Shown here: in pieces, positions 55,358 to 62,551 of the stretch | Layout: every line of letters starts with the position of its first letter | How positions within the stretch are numbered: position 1 is the first letter of the stretch | Assembly: GCF_018780565.1 (NCBI RefSeq) | Contig: NZ_JADMJN010000002.1 | Location: 124,001 to 188,000 of the forward strand | From: Rhodoferax sp. | Lineage (GTDB): Bacteria; Pseudomonadota; Gammaproteobacteria; Burkholderiales; Burkholderiaceae_C | Direction of reading: 5' to 3' | Length of the DNA: 64,000 nucleotides | Notes under the pieces: generated by a model | Databases searched by the model: none | What the model was told of the DNA's origin: nothing | The model's input: the letters and a program-made list of their open reading frames with translations, nothing else | Program-made: the position numbers and the translations under genes

Positions 55358-56167
55358 ATGAATGACGCCACAATTCCTTTCGATGGCTGTATTACCTGCG
55401 AGCGGCGCGGCCATGTGCTGATGATCGGGATGAATCGCCCGGCCAAGCGCAACGGCTTCACGCCCGCCATGTTTCGCCAGTTGGGCGAAGCCTACACCTT
55501 GCTGGATGATGACCCCGGGCTTCGCGTTGGCGTGCTGCATGCGTTTGGTGCGCATTTCACGGCCGGGCTGGACCTGCCGACCATCGCCCCCCTGATGCGC
55601 CGGGGCGAAAAGGCGATTCCCCTGGGCCTCGTGGATCCTGTCAACCTCGGGCTGCCCGGCTACCGACGCCGGACCAAACCCATGGTGGCTGCCGTCAAGG
55701 GCATTACCTACACACTGGGCATCGAACTGATGCTGGCGGCCGACATTGTGGTGGCTGCAGATGATTGCCGCTTTTCGCAACTGGAGGTCAAGCGCGGCAT
55801 CATGGCCACCGGGGGCGCCACCTTGCGCATGACCGAACGGGCTGGCCTGGGCAATGCCATGCTGCATCTGCTGACCGGCGACGAGTTTGGCAGTGCCGAG
55901 GCCTTGCGCCTGAACTTCGTACAAAAAGTGGTGCCGGCGGGCGAGGAACTGGCTGAGGCCTTGCGCCTGGCCGACACCATTGCCGCCCAGGCACCCCTGG
56001 CTGTGGTGGCGACGCGCCTGAATGTGCTCAAGGCCGTCGAGCATGGGCCGATGGTGGCCGTGCAGGACTTCTTTGATGTGCAGCAGCGTCTGTCCAACAG
56101 CGACGATGCAATCGAAGGCGTGAACTCGTTCGTCGAGAAGCGTGACGCCCGGTTTACCGGTCGCTGA
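55358..56167 (+). CDS. enoyl-CoA hydratase/isomerase (crotonase family)
   Basis: A 269-residue CoA-ester enzyme. The crotonase pattern is visible: MIGMNRPAKRNGFTPAMFRQ, the oxyanion-hole region FGAHFTAGLDL, and MVAAVKGITYTLGIELMLAA, the second oxyanion element. The two Glu residues typical of true hydratases are not obvious, so it could be an isomerase or another crotonase. GAGG precedes the ATG at 55358. It lies upstream of ohrR but is separated from it by 93 bp, including a promoter. Confidence 0.92.
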   Translation: MNDATIPFDGCITCERRGHVLMIGMNRPAKRNGFTPAMFRQLGEAYTLLDDDPGLRVGVLHAFGAHFTAGLDLPTIAPLMRRGEKAIPLGLVDPVNLGLPGYRRRTKPMVAAVKGITYTLGIELMLAADIVVAADDCRFSQLEVKRGIMATGGATLRMTERAGLGNAMLHLLTGDEFGSAEALRLNFVQKVVPAGEELAEALRLADTIAAQAPLAVVATRLNVLKAVEHGPMVAVQDFFDVQQRLSNSDDAIEGVNSFVEKRDARFTGR

Positions 56168-56218
56168 TCCGCCCCCCCCCGAATCCCTGATCCATGCACG
56201 CCCTGGGTCAGATTTCCA

Positions 56219-56242
56219 AATTAAATTGCACGCAATTTAATT
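56219..56242. promoter_or_regulatory. OhrR operator: perfect 11-bp-arm palindrome
   Basis: AATTAAATTGC, AC, GCAATTTAATT is a perfect inverted repeat of the AT-rich type bound by OhrR. It covers the -35 region of the promoter at 56226-56254, so bound OhrR would block transcription of ohrR. Confidence 0.85.
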
Positions 56243-56254
56243 GCACACTATAAT
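56226..56254 (+). promoter_or_regulatory. sigma-70 promoter of ohrR
   Basis: A -35 TTGCAC (56226-56231) and a perfect -10 TATAAT (56249-56254) with a 17-bp spacer. The ATG follows at 56261, so the transcript has a very short leader or is nearly leaderless. It overlaps the OhrR operator. Confidence 0.8.
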
Positions 56255-56260
56255 TCGATC

Positions 56261-56716
56261 ATGCCTTCGCAAAATTCATCCGTCAAATCCGATCCCGCAC
56301 TGCTGCTGGATAACCAGTTGTGCTTTGCGCTGTACTCCACCTCGCTGGCCATGACCAAGCTCTACAAGCCGCTGCTGGAAGCGCTGGAACTGACCTACCC
56401 GCAGTACCTGGTGATGCTGGTGCTGTGGGAGCAGGATGACGTGTCGGTCTCGGAGTTGGGCGAGCGGCTGTTTTTGGACTCGGGCACGCTTACTCCCTTG
56501 CTGAAGCGCATGGAGGCGGCCGGCTTGCTGGCGCGCGTCCGGTCCCCGCAAGATGAACGACGCGTGCAGATTTCTCTTACCGCCGCAGGCCGCAAGTTGA
56601 AAACGCGGGCGGCCCAAGTCCCGGCCTGCGTGCTTGGTACGACCCGGCAATCGGTGCCCGATCTGGTGGCGCTGACCCAAAAAATTCAGGCCTTGCGTCG
56701 CCAGCTCGTTGGCTGA
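56261..56716 (+). CDS. ohrR: MarR-family organic hydroperoxide sensor and repressor OhrR
   Basis: A 151-residue winged-helix repressor. The reactive Cys is Cys21 in [12 protein letters not shown], the place of the sensing Cys in OhrR. A second Cys at position 123 (QVPACVLG) would make it a two-Cys sensor like the Xanthomonas protein. DNA-binding wing: [22 protein letters not shown] then [14 protein letters not shown]. It lies 58 bp before ohr on the same strand. A perfect palindrome overlaps its promoter, so it represses itself and probably ohr until oxidised by an organic hydroperoxide. Confidence 0.94.
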   Translation: MPSQNSSVKSDPALLLDNQLCFALYSTSLAMTKLYKPLLEALELTYPQYLVMLVLWEQDDVSVSELGERLFLDSGTLTPLLKRMEAAGLLARVRSPQDERRVQISLTAAGRKLKTRAAQVPACVLGTTRQSVPDLVALTQKIQALRRQLVG

Positions 56717-56774
56717 CAACTTACCCATTTCACAACCCGCTTCGCAACAAGAAGCATTCTTTTCAGGAACCACC

Positions 56775-57203
56775 ATGGTCGCCAAAGTCGAAAAAGTCAT
56801 TTACAAAGCCCACGCCACTGCTACCGGCGGCCGTGACGGCACGGTCAAGTCTTCCGATGGTCTGCTTGACCTCAAACTCAGCGTGCCCAAGGAAATGGGT
56901 GGTGCCGGCGGCGGCGTGAATCCCGAGCAGCTGTTTGCCGCTGGCTACAGCGCCTGTTTCATTGGTGCAATGAAATTTGTGGCTGGAACGCAAAAGTTGG
57001 CCATGCCCGCAGATGCCTCCATCAACGCCACGGTTGGCATTGGCCAGATCCCGGCCGGTTTTGGTATTGAAGTCCAACTGGTCGTGAGCCTGCCAGGAAT
57101 GGATCGTGCCGTGGCCCAGGCGCTGGTCAATAAGGCGCATGAAGTTTGCCCCTATTCCAACGCGACGCGCGGCAATATCGAAGTCACCATTACCCTGGCC
57201 TGA
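56775..57203 (+). CDS. ohr: organic hydroperoxide resistance protein (peroxiredoxin-like) Ohr
   Basis: Thiol peroxidase that reduces fatty-acid and other organic hydroperoxides. The 142-residue protein from the ATG at 56775 has the family set: Arg20 (GGRDG), Glu51 ([13 protein letters not shown]), peroxidatic Cys61 and resolving Cys125 ([13 protein letters not shown]). It follows ohrR by 58 bp on the same strand. This is a second OsmC/Ohr-fold protein in the window besides the one at 28638-29162. Confidence 0.97.
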   Translation: MVAKVEKVIYKAHATATGGRDGTVKSSDGLLDLKLSVPKEMGGAGGGVNPEQLFAAGYSACFIGAMKFVAGTQKLAMPADASINATVGIGQIPAGFGIEVQLVVSLPGMDRAVAQALVNKAHEVCPYSNATRGNIEVTITLA

Positions 57204-57295
57204 CCCGAATTCCCTGGCTTGCCAGGGATGGCGGCCTGTCACCTTGGCGGCCTGTTCCGATTGCCGGCGCAGGCCGTTTCGTTTATCGTGTAACC

Positions 57296-58414
57296 ATGAA
57301 TACCCTTGATTTTTTGGTTCGCAAGGACCAGCTCACCACCACCGAATTGCGCAGCACCCCGCAACAGCCCCTAGCTGACGGCGAAATCCGCCTGCGCATC
57401 GATAAATTCGCGCTGACCTCCAACAACATCACTTACGCCGCTTTCGGCGATGCGATGAACTACTGGTCATTTTTCCCTGTTACTGCACCCGATGGCGCAG
57501 CATGGGGCCGCATCCCGGTGTGGGGTTTTGCCACGGTGGTGGAGTCCACGCATCCCGATCTGGCGGTGGGTGAACGGCTGTACGGCTACTACCCCATGTC
57601 CAGCAGCGTGGTGCTGCAACCCAAGCGCGTGTCGCCAACCGGTTTTTCGGATGGCGCCCCGCACCGTGCGGAACTTCACCCCGTCTACAACCAGTATTTG
57701 CGTTGCAGCGCTGATCCGTTTTACAAGGCGGACACCGAAGACACGCAAGCCCTGCTGCGCCCCCTGTTCATGACGTCGTGGCTGATTGACGACTTCCTGG
57801 CCGATAACGACTTCTTCGGTGCGGTGGTCCCTGGTGGCAAACCCGGCGTCATGCTGCTGTCCAGCGCATCCAGCAAAACGGCTTACGGTACGGCGTTCCA
57901 GATGGCGCAGCGCCAGGGTATCGAACTGGTTGGTCTGACATCGCCCGGCAATGTGGCATTTTGCGAGAGCCTCGGTTGCTACCACCGCGTGCTCACTTAT
58001 GACCAGCTCGATCAAATTGACGCCAATGCACCTTGCATCTACATCGACTTTGCCGGCAACTCAGACCTGCGCATGGCGATTCATACGCGATTCAAAAATC
58101 TGAAGCACAGCAGTTCCATCGGTGGGACGCACGTCGAAAATCTTGGCGGCTCCAAAGGTCTGCCCGGTCCCCGGGCCACTCTGTTTTTTGCGCCAGCGCA
58201 AATCAAGAAGCGCAACACCGACTGGGGCGCTGAAGGCTTGGGTCAGCGCCTGGTGCAGGCCTGGAAGCTGTTCGTGGCCAAGGTCGGCAATCCGGTCAAC
58301 CCCTGGCTGGTGGTGGACCATCACCAGGGCGTGGCTGCGGTTGAGACCGCCTACCGTCACGTGCTGGGTGGGCGGGGCGATCCGCGCCGTGGACATATGC
58401 TGACCCTGAATTGA
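57296..58414 (+). CDS. DUF2855 family protein (medium-chain reductase-like)
   Basis: A 372-residue protein from the ATG at 57296. It shows the DUF2855 pattern: FALTSNNITYAAFGDAMNYW near the start, WGRIPVWGFATVVESTHPDL, then GVMLLSSASSKTAYGTAFQM, which resembles the nucleotide-binding part of medium-chain dehydrogenases. The usual zinc ligands of alcohol dehydrogenases are not visible. Its position 92 bp after ohr suggests a possible link to handling lipid-derived carbonyls, an inference from context only. Confidence 0.85.
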   Translation: MNTLDFLVRKDQLTTTELRSTPQQPLADGEIRLRIDKFALTSNNITYAAFGDAMNYWSFFPVTAPDGAAWGRIPVWGFATVVESTHPDLAVGERLYGYYPMSSSVVLQPKRVSPTGFSDGAPHRAELHPVYNQYLRCSADPFYKADTEDTQALLRPLFMTSWLIDDFLADNDFFGAVVPGGKPGVMLLSSASSKTAYGTAFQMAQRQGIELVGLTSPGNVAFCESLGCYHRVLTYDQLDQIDANAPCIYIDFAGNSDLRMAIHTRFKNLKHSSSIGGTHVENLGGSKGLPGPRATLFFAPAQIKKRNTDWGAEGLGQRLVQAWKLFVAKVGNPVNPWLVVDHHQGVAAVETAYRHVLGGRGDPRRGHMLTLN

Positions 58415-58496
58415 GGGGTTGAGCTCCGCCACGACACTGCAATTTTGTCGTCAGCCGCTTCAGGCATGATGTTTCCTTACGCACACAAGGAACATC

Positions 58497-59249
58497 ATGA
58501 AGCTGGCTTTGCTGTCAGACATTCACGCCAATATTCAGGCCTTTGAGGCCTGTCTGGCGCATGCCCGCAGCCAGGGGGCGGAGCAGTTTGCCCTGCTGGG
58601 CGATCTGGTGGGTTATGGTGCCGATCCGGTCGCTGTTGTCAGTCGGGCGCAGGGCCTGGCCGGTGAGGGGGCCCTGCTCATCAAGGGCAATCATGATGAG
58701 ATGGCGGTTGAGCCTCCGGTAGAGGTCCGAACCATCGGCGACAGCACTGCCGCCTGGACCCACCTGCAGCTCAACGACAGCCAGCGAAAATTCCTGGACG
58801 ATTTGCCCATGACCCTGCAACAGGGGACTGCCTTGCTGGTGCATGCCAGCCTGGATGGCCCCGAGCTTTGGCGTTATGTGTATGACGAGCGCGCGGCCAA
58901 GGCCAGCCTGGATGCGGCGGCCGACATGCCCGAGGTGCGCCATGTGTTTGGTGGCCATGTGCACATGCAGACCCTCTATTACCGTGGCGTGGACTCCGGC
59001 TTGATGAAGTTTGCGCCCACCCCCGGCATCGCCGTGCCCGTGCCCCGGCATCGCCATTGGCTGGCCACGATCGGCTCGGTCGGGCAGCCGCGCGATGGCA
59101 ATCCACAGGCCATGTATGCCCTGTTTGACAGCGTCAAATTGCAACTGAGCTTCCAACGCGTTTCCTATGACCACCAGGCCGCTGCTGCCGCCATCCGCAA
59201 GGCTGGCTTGCCGACCTTCTTCGCCGACCGACTGGAGGTGGGACGATGA
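58497..59249 (+). CDS. metallophosphoesterase of the calcineurin-like family
   Basis: A 250-residue dimetal phosphoesterase. All motif blocks are present: LLSDIHANIQA (DxH), LLGDLVGYGADP (GDxxGYG), IKGNHDE (GNHD) and VFGGHVHMQT (GHxH). This is the YfcE-like single-domain form, with no signal peptide. AAGGAAC precedes the ATG. It overlaps the start of a Ser/Thr kinase-USP gene by ATGA, so a phosphatase and a kinase are made together, a pairing that suggests opposed regulation. Confidence 0.93.
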   Translation: MKLALLSDIHANIQAFEACLAHARSQGAEQFALLGDLVGYGADPVAVVSRAQGLAGEGALLIKGNHDEMAVEPPVEVRTIGDSTAAWTHLQLNDSQRKFLDDLPMTLQQGTALLVHASLDGPELWRYVYDERAAKASLDAAADMPEVRHVFGGHVHMQTLYYRGVDSGLMKFAPTPGIAVPVPRHRHWLATIGSVGQPRDGNPQAMYALFDSVKLQLSFQRVSYDHQAAAAAIRKAGLPTFFADRLEVGR

Positions 59250-60721
59250 AACTTTTGGAGCCTGGCGCGGAGCTCGATGGTTTTACGATCGAGGAGTGCA
59301 TCCATTCCGGCGGTATGGCCCACATCTACCGCGTGCGTTACACCCAGGGCGCGCGCGACCCCGGTTTCCCGCTGGCCATGAAGATCCCCCGCATGACGGC
59401 AGGCGATGGGGCCGAGAACATCGTCAGCTTCGAGGTGGAGCACCAGATCATGCAGGTGCTGTCAGGCCCGCATGTGCCGCGCTTTGTGGCTGCCGGTGAT
59501 CTGGAAAACGTGCCCTACCTGGTGATGGAGTATGTGCAGGGCAAGACCCTGCAGCATTGGCTGGATGCACCCGAGCGACCGGGTGTTGACGAGCTCGCGC
59601 GCCTGGGGGCTTCCGTGGCGCTGGCGGTGCACAGCTTGCATCAGCAAAACACGGTTCATCTGGATCTGAAACCCGCCAATGTGCTGATCCGCCCCGACGG
59701 CAGCGCTGTTTTGCTGGATTTCGGTCTGTCCTGCAACGCCATGTACCCAGACCTGCTGGCCGAGCAACTGCGTAAAGCGGTAGGCTCGCCTGCCTGGATT
59801 GCACCGGAGCAAGTGGTGGGTGTGAGAGGCGATCCGCGCAGCGACATTTTTGCCATTGGCGTGATGCTTTACGAACTGGCCACCGGCAAGCTGCCGTTTG
59901 GCGTGCCCCAAACCGAAGGCGGCTTGCGCCAACGCTTGTGGGTTGATCCAACACCTCCGCGCAAGTTGCAGCCGCAATTGCCGGAGTGGTTGCAGGAAGT
60001 CATCCTGCGTTGCCTGGACCCTGTGGCCGCCAAGCGCTACCCTTCGGCCGCGCATCTGGCGTTTGACCTGCGTCACCCTGAGCAGGTGACGGTGACCGAG
60101 CGCGGGCGAAATGTCGAAGGCACGGGGTTTGGCACCCATTTCAAGCGCTGGCTCAGGGCTGCGGGCATGCAGTACCAACCCAGCCCGCTTCCGGCCCAGC
60201 AGATCGAGGAAGTGCCGATTGTCATGGTGGCCCTGCCGCATTGGGATGTGACGGACGCGACGCTGTATTCACTGCGGCAAGCCGTGGGCAGGACGCTGGG
60301 CACGCGTCCGGGCGCCAGGCTGGCGTGCGTCACCGTTATCTCGTCCGGCGACACCAACGCCTCAAGCGACGAAAAAAGCGAAACCAGTGTGCATCGCCGC
60401 TACCTGGCCAATCTGCGCCAGTGGGCTCAGCCGCTGGACCTGATGGGGCATCAGACCTCGTTTCACGTGATTGAGTCGGGCGACGTGGCGCAAGCCTTGG
60501 TGAACTACGCCGTGGGCAATCGGGTCAGTGTCATCGTCATGGGCGCGGCCACGCATGGCCTGAAAACACAGCGTTTCGTGGCCACCGTGCCCATCAAGGT
60601 GGCAATGGATGCACCGTGCACCGTCATTCTGGTCAAGCAGAGTCTGCCGTTTGAACAACTGGTGGAGGCGGCCGCGAAATTGAAGCCCGTCTGGAACCCC
60701 GATCTGGACGCGCCGTTTTAG
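59246..60721 (+). CDS. Ser/Thr protein kinase fused to a universal-stress-protein domain
   Basis: A 491-residue protein. The kinase domain is about 1-270: IHSGGMAHIYRVRY (Gly-loop), LAMKIPR (Lys), VHLDLKPANVLI (catalytic loop), LLDFGLSC (DFG) and GSPAWIAPEQV (APE). The C-terminal domain (about 305-475) resembles a UspA fold, with VPIVMVALPHWDVTD at its start and VSVIVMGAATHGLKTQRFVA towards the nucleotide site. There is no transmembrane anchor. It overlaps the phosphoesterase gene and so forms a coupled kinase/phosphatase unit. Signals and substrates are unknown. Confidence 0.92.
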   Translation: MKLLEPGAELDGFTIEECIHSGGMAHIYRVRYTQGARDPGFPLAMKIPRMTAGDGAENIVSFEVEHQIMQVLSGPHVPRFVAAGDLENVPYLVMEYVQGKTLQHWLDAPERPGVDELARLGASVALAVHSLHQQNTVHLDLKPANVLIRPDGSAVLLDFGLSCNAMYPDLLAEQLRKAVGSPAWIAPEQVVGVRGDPRSDIFAIGVMLYELATGKLPFGVPQTEGGLRQRLWVDPTPPRKLQPQLPEWLQEVILRCLDPVAAKRYPSAAHLAFDLRHPEQVTVTERGRNVEGTGFGTHFKRWLRAAGMQYQPSPLPAQQIEEVPIVMVALPHWDVTDATLYSLRQAVGRTLGTRPGARLACVTVISSGDTNASSDEKSETSVHRRYLANLRQWAQPLDLMGHQTSFHVIESGDVAQALVNYAVGNRVSVIVMGAATHGLKTQRFVATVPIKVAMDAPCTVILVKQSLPFEQLVEAAAKLKPVWNPDLDAPF

Positions 60722-60781
60722 CAACCCACGCGGTTCAGCGCCGATTTCGGAGGCTTTCCATGCAAGCACGACAATACGGGC

Positions 60782-61849
60782 ATGGTGTCACTCTCTTCCT
60801 CTTCTGCCTTGTCCCCTGCGGGCCGTCATCCCTTTGAGTCGCTCACGCCCGATGTGGTCATGGATGCACTGGCCAGCGTGGGGCTGTATGGTGATGGGAG
60901 GCAGCTCGCGCTGAGTTCTTACGAAAACCGCGTCTACCAGCTGCACCTGGAAGACAGCACCGTGGTGGTCGCCAAGTTTTACCGGCCCGAGCGCTGGAGC
61001 GAGGCGCAAATTCTGGAGGAGCATGCATTTTCTGCCGAGCTCATGGCTGCCGAAATTCCTGTCATCGGCCCGCTTGTGCTGAATGGCGCGACCCTGCATC
61101 ATTTTGCGGGCTTTGCCTTCAGTGTCAGCCCCAGTCGTGGTGGTCGCCCCCCCGAGCTGGACGACCCCGACGTGCTGGAGTGGATTGGCCGTTTTCTGGC
61201 CCGCATTCATACCGTGGGTGCCGCCCGCCCCTTTGTGAGTCGGCCCGCGCTGGACCTGCAAGGCTTTGGCATTGATTCGCGCGAGTGGCTGCTGAAGAAC
61301 GACAAAGTGCCGCTCGATGTGCAATCGGCCTGGGCCAAGGCATCACAGGGTGCTATTGATTTAATAGCTAACTATGCATGTTTAACTGGGGGTAGAGGCC
61401 AAAATGAACCAGATGTCGAGCCGATCCGGCGGCTGCGCCTGCATGGCGACTGCCATCCCGGCAACATCCTCTGGACGCCACTGGACTCACCGGCCAGCAA
61501 AGGTCCGGGCCCGCACTTTGTGGACCTGGACGATGCGCGCAGTGGCCCTGCGGTGCAGGATCTGTGGATGCTGCTCAGCGGGGACCGCCAGCAGCGCACG
61601 CGCCAGCTCGGCGCGCTCGTCGACGGCTACGAGCAGTTCCGCGAGTTTGACCGGCGCGAGCTGGCCCTGATTGAGCCCTTGCGCACCCTTCGCCTGATCC
61701 ACTACAGCGCCTGGCTGGCACGCCGCTGGGACGATCCGACTTTTCCCATCAACTTCCCCTGGTTTGGCTCCAGCGACTACTGGCAAGGCCAGGTGCAGAT
61801 GCTTGAAGAGCAGATGGAAGCGATGCAGGAAGATCCGCTGATCGTTTGA
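60782..61849 (+). CDS. srkA: stress response Ser/Thr kinase SrkA (YihE/RdoA-like)
   Basis: A 355-residue APH-fold protein kinase; in E. coli SrkA counters stress-induced death. Seen are LSSYENRVYQLHLEDSTVVV, FVVKFYRPERW-like KFYRPERWSEAQILEEH, the catalytic HGDCHPGNILW (HxDxxxxN) and the DFG-like FVDLDDARSGPAVQDLWMLL. A stretch at 61345-61405 is AT-rich and stays in frame; it encodes AIDLIANYACLTGGRGQN just before the catalytic loop. That stretch looks inserted compared with the otherwise GC-rich gene. The gene is 60 bp after the kinase-USP gene and may share its operon. Confidence 0.93.
   Translation: MVSLSSSSALSPAGRHPFESLTPDVVMDALASVGLYGDGRQLALSSYENRVYQLHLEDSTVVVAKFYRPERWSEAQILEEHAFSAELMAAEIPVIGPLVLNGATLHHFAGFAFSVSPSRGGRPPELDDPDVLEWIGRFLARIHTVGAARPFVSRPALDLQGFGIDSREWLLKNDKVPLDVQSAWAKASQGAIDLIANYACLTGGRGQNEPDVEPIRRLRLHGDCHPGNILWTPLDSPASKGPGPHFVDLDDARSGPAVQDLWMLLSGDRQQRTRQLGALVDGYEQFREFDRRELALIEPLRTLRLIHYSAWLARRWDDPTFPINFPWFGSSDYWQGQVQMLEEQMEAMQEDPLIV
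61351..61405 (+). repeat. AT-rich hairpin element inserted in frame in srkA
   Basis: TGCTATTGATTTAATAGC (61351-61368) has 6-bp arms, GCTATT and AATAGC, with a 5-base loop. It is followed by an AT-rich stretch ending GGTAGAGGCCAAAATG. It resembles stretches near 7543, 19628 and 40342. It keeps the reading frame open. Confidence 0.55.
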
Positions 61850-61943
61850 GCACATCACGATTTCGCACGTTGCATGCCAATGCGGCCAGCCAGCTTTAGT
61901 GCACCTGATCTACCGGCTGCACGTGGTGATCTTTAGAATGTCG

Positions 61944-61965
61944 GTGCCGCACGTTTCTGCGGCAC
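61944..61965. other. stem-loop upstream of a small unknown gene
   Basis: GTGCCGCA, loop CGTTTC, TGCGGCAC: an 8-bp perfect GC-rich stem between srkA and the gene at 61993. There is no T-run, so it could be a factor-dependent stop or a leader structure of the next gene. Confidence 0.45.
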
Positions 61966-61992
61966 AGATACCAATGTAGTTGTTGCAAAGAC

Positions 61993-62454
61993 ATGCCCGG
62001 ATCCCATTCAACCGACGATTTTGCCGATGGCAGATACAGGCCCCACGGGCGCCTGGAGGTGCACGTCGAAGAAAATATCTGCATCTACCGTGCCGAAGGC
62101 CCTTTCAATCTGGAAGCGATTTTGGCCTTGGGCAAGGCGCGTCGCGCCATCGTTGAGGAATGGGGCGACCGGGGCCCCGCCTCCGCGACCATTGTGCAGT
62201 TCTACACCAGCATGCTGATGTCCCAGGATGCACTGGACGCCTATACAATGGGCATGCAGATGCACCTCACGAAAACCAAGCCGAATGTGGCGGTGGCCTG
62301 GGTGGTCGCACCCACGGTGGAGGGGCGCAGCATCATGCTGCGGCATTTTGAGAAGATTTTTGCCAGTCTCAACGTGCCGTGGAAGTCATTTGAAAGACTG
62401 GACGAAGCAAGCGCCTGGGTTCAGTCCAAAGTGGATGCTGCCCTCCGCCCTTGA
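61993..62454 (+). CDS. small protein of unknown function (SpoIIAA-/STAS-like fold possible)
   Basis: A 153-residue cytoplasmic protein. It begins polar (MPGSHSTDDFADGRYRPHGR), then has a strand-rich core (LEVHVEENICIYRAEGPFNL) and ends with a helical part (FERLDEASAWVQSKV). The alternation of strands and helices and the late DEASAWV resemble SpoIIAA-like/STAS proteins often found beside chemoreceptors and c-di-GMP genes, but no hallmark motif proves it. It lies just upstream of a chemoreceptor on the same strand (about 100-bp gap). Treated as real because of its length and typical codon use. Confidence 0.6.
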   Translation: MPGSHSTDDFADGRYRPHGRLEVHVEENICIYRAEGPFNLEAILALGKARRAIVEEWGDRGPASATIVQFYTSMLMSQDALDAYTMGMQMHLTKTKPNVAVAWVVAPTVEGRSIMLRHFEKIFASLNVPWKSFERLDEASAWVQSKVDAALRP

Positions 62455-62551
62455 CGGACAGGCAGCGCATTGCCTAAACACGATAGCAGGCGCATACTGA
62501 TCCAGCAGAGCACTTTCTCTGCGCGTTGGCCTTTTTGTGAAAGACCCCCCT

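Noticed and set aside
56171..56180. Run of nine C between the enoyl-CoA hydratase and ohrR, considered as a phase-variable tract
   Set aside because: It is outside the promoter and coding regions of ohrR, downstream of the hydratase stop; no sign that length changes would matter.
62505..62522. GCAGAG-CACTTT-CTCTGC hairpin before the chemoreceptor, considered as a terminator
   Set aside because: Weak stem, no direct T-run (first Ts come about ten bases later), and it lies just before a start codon.
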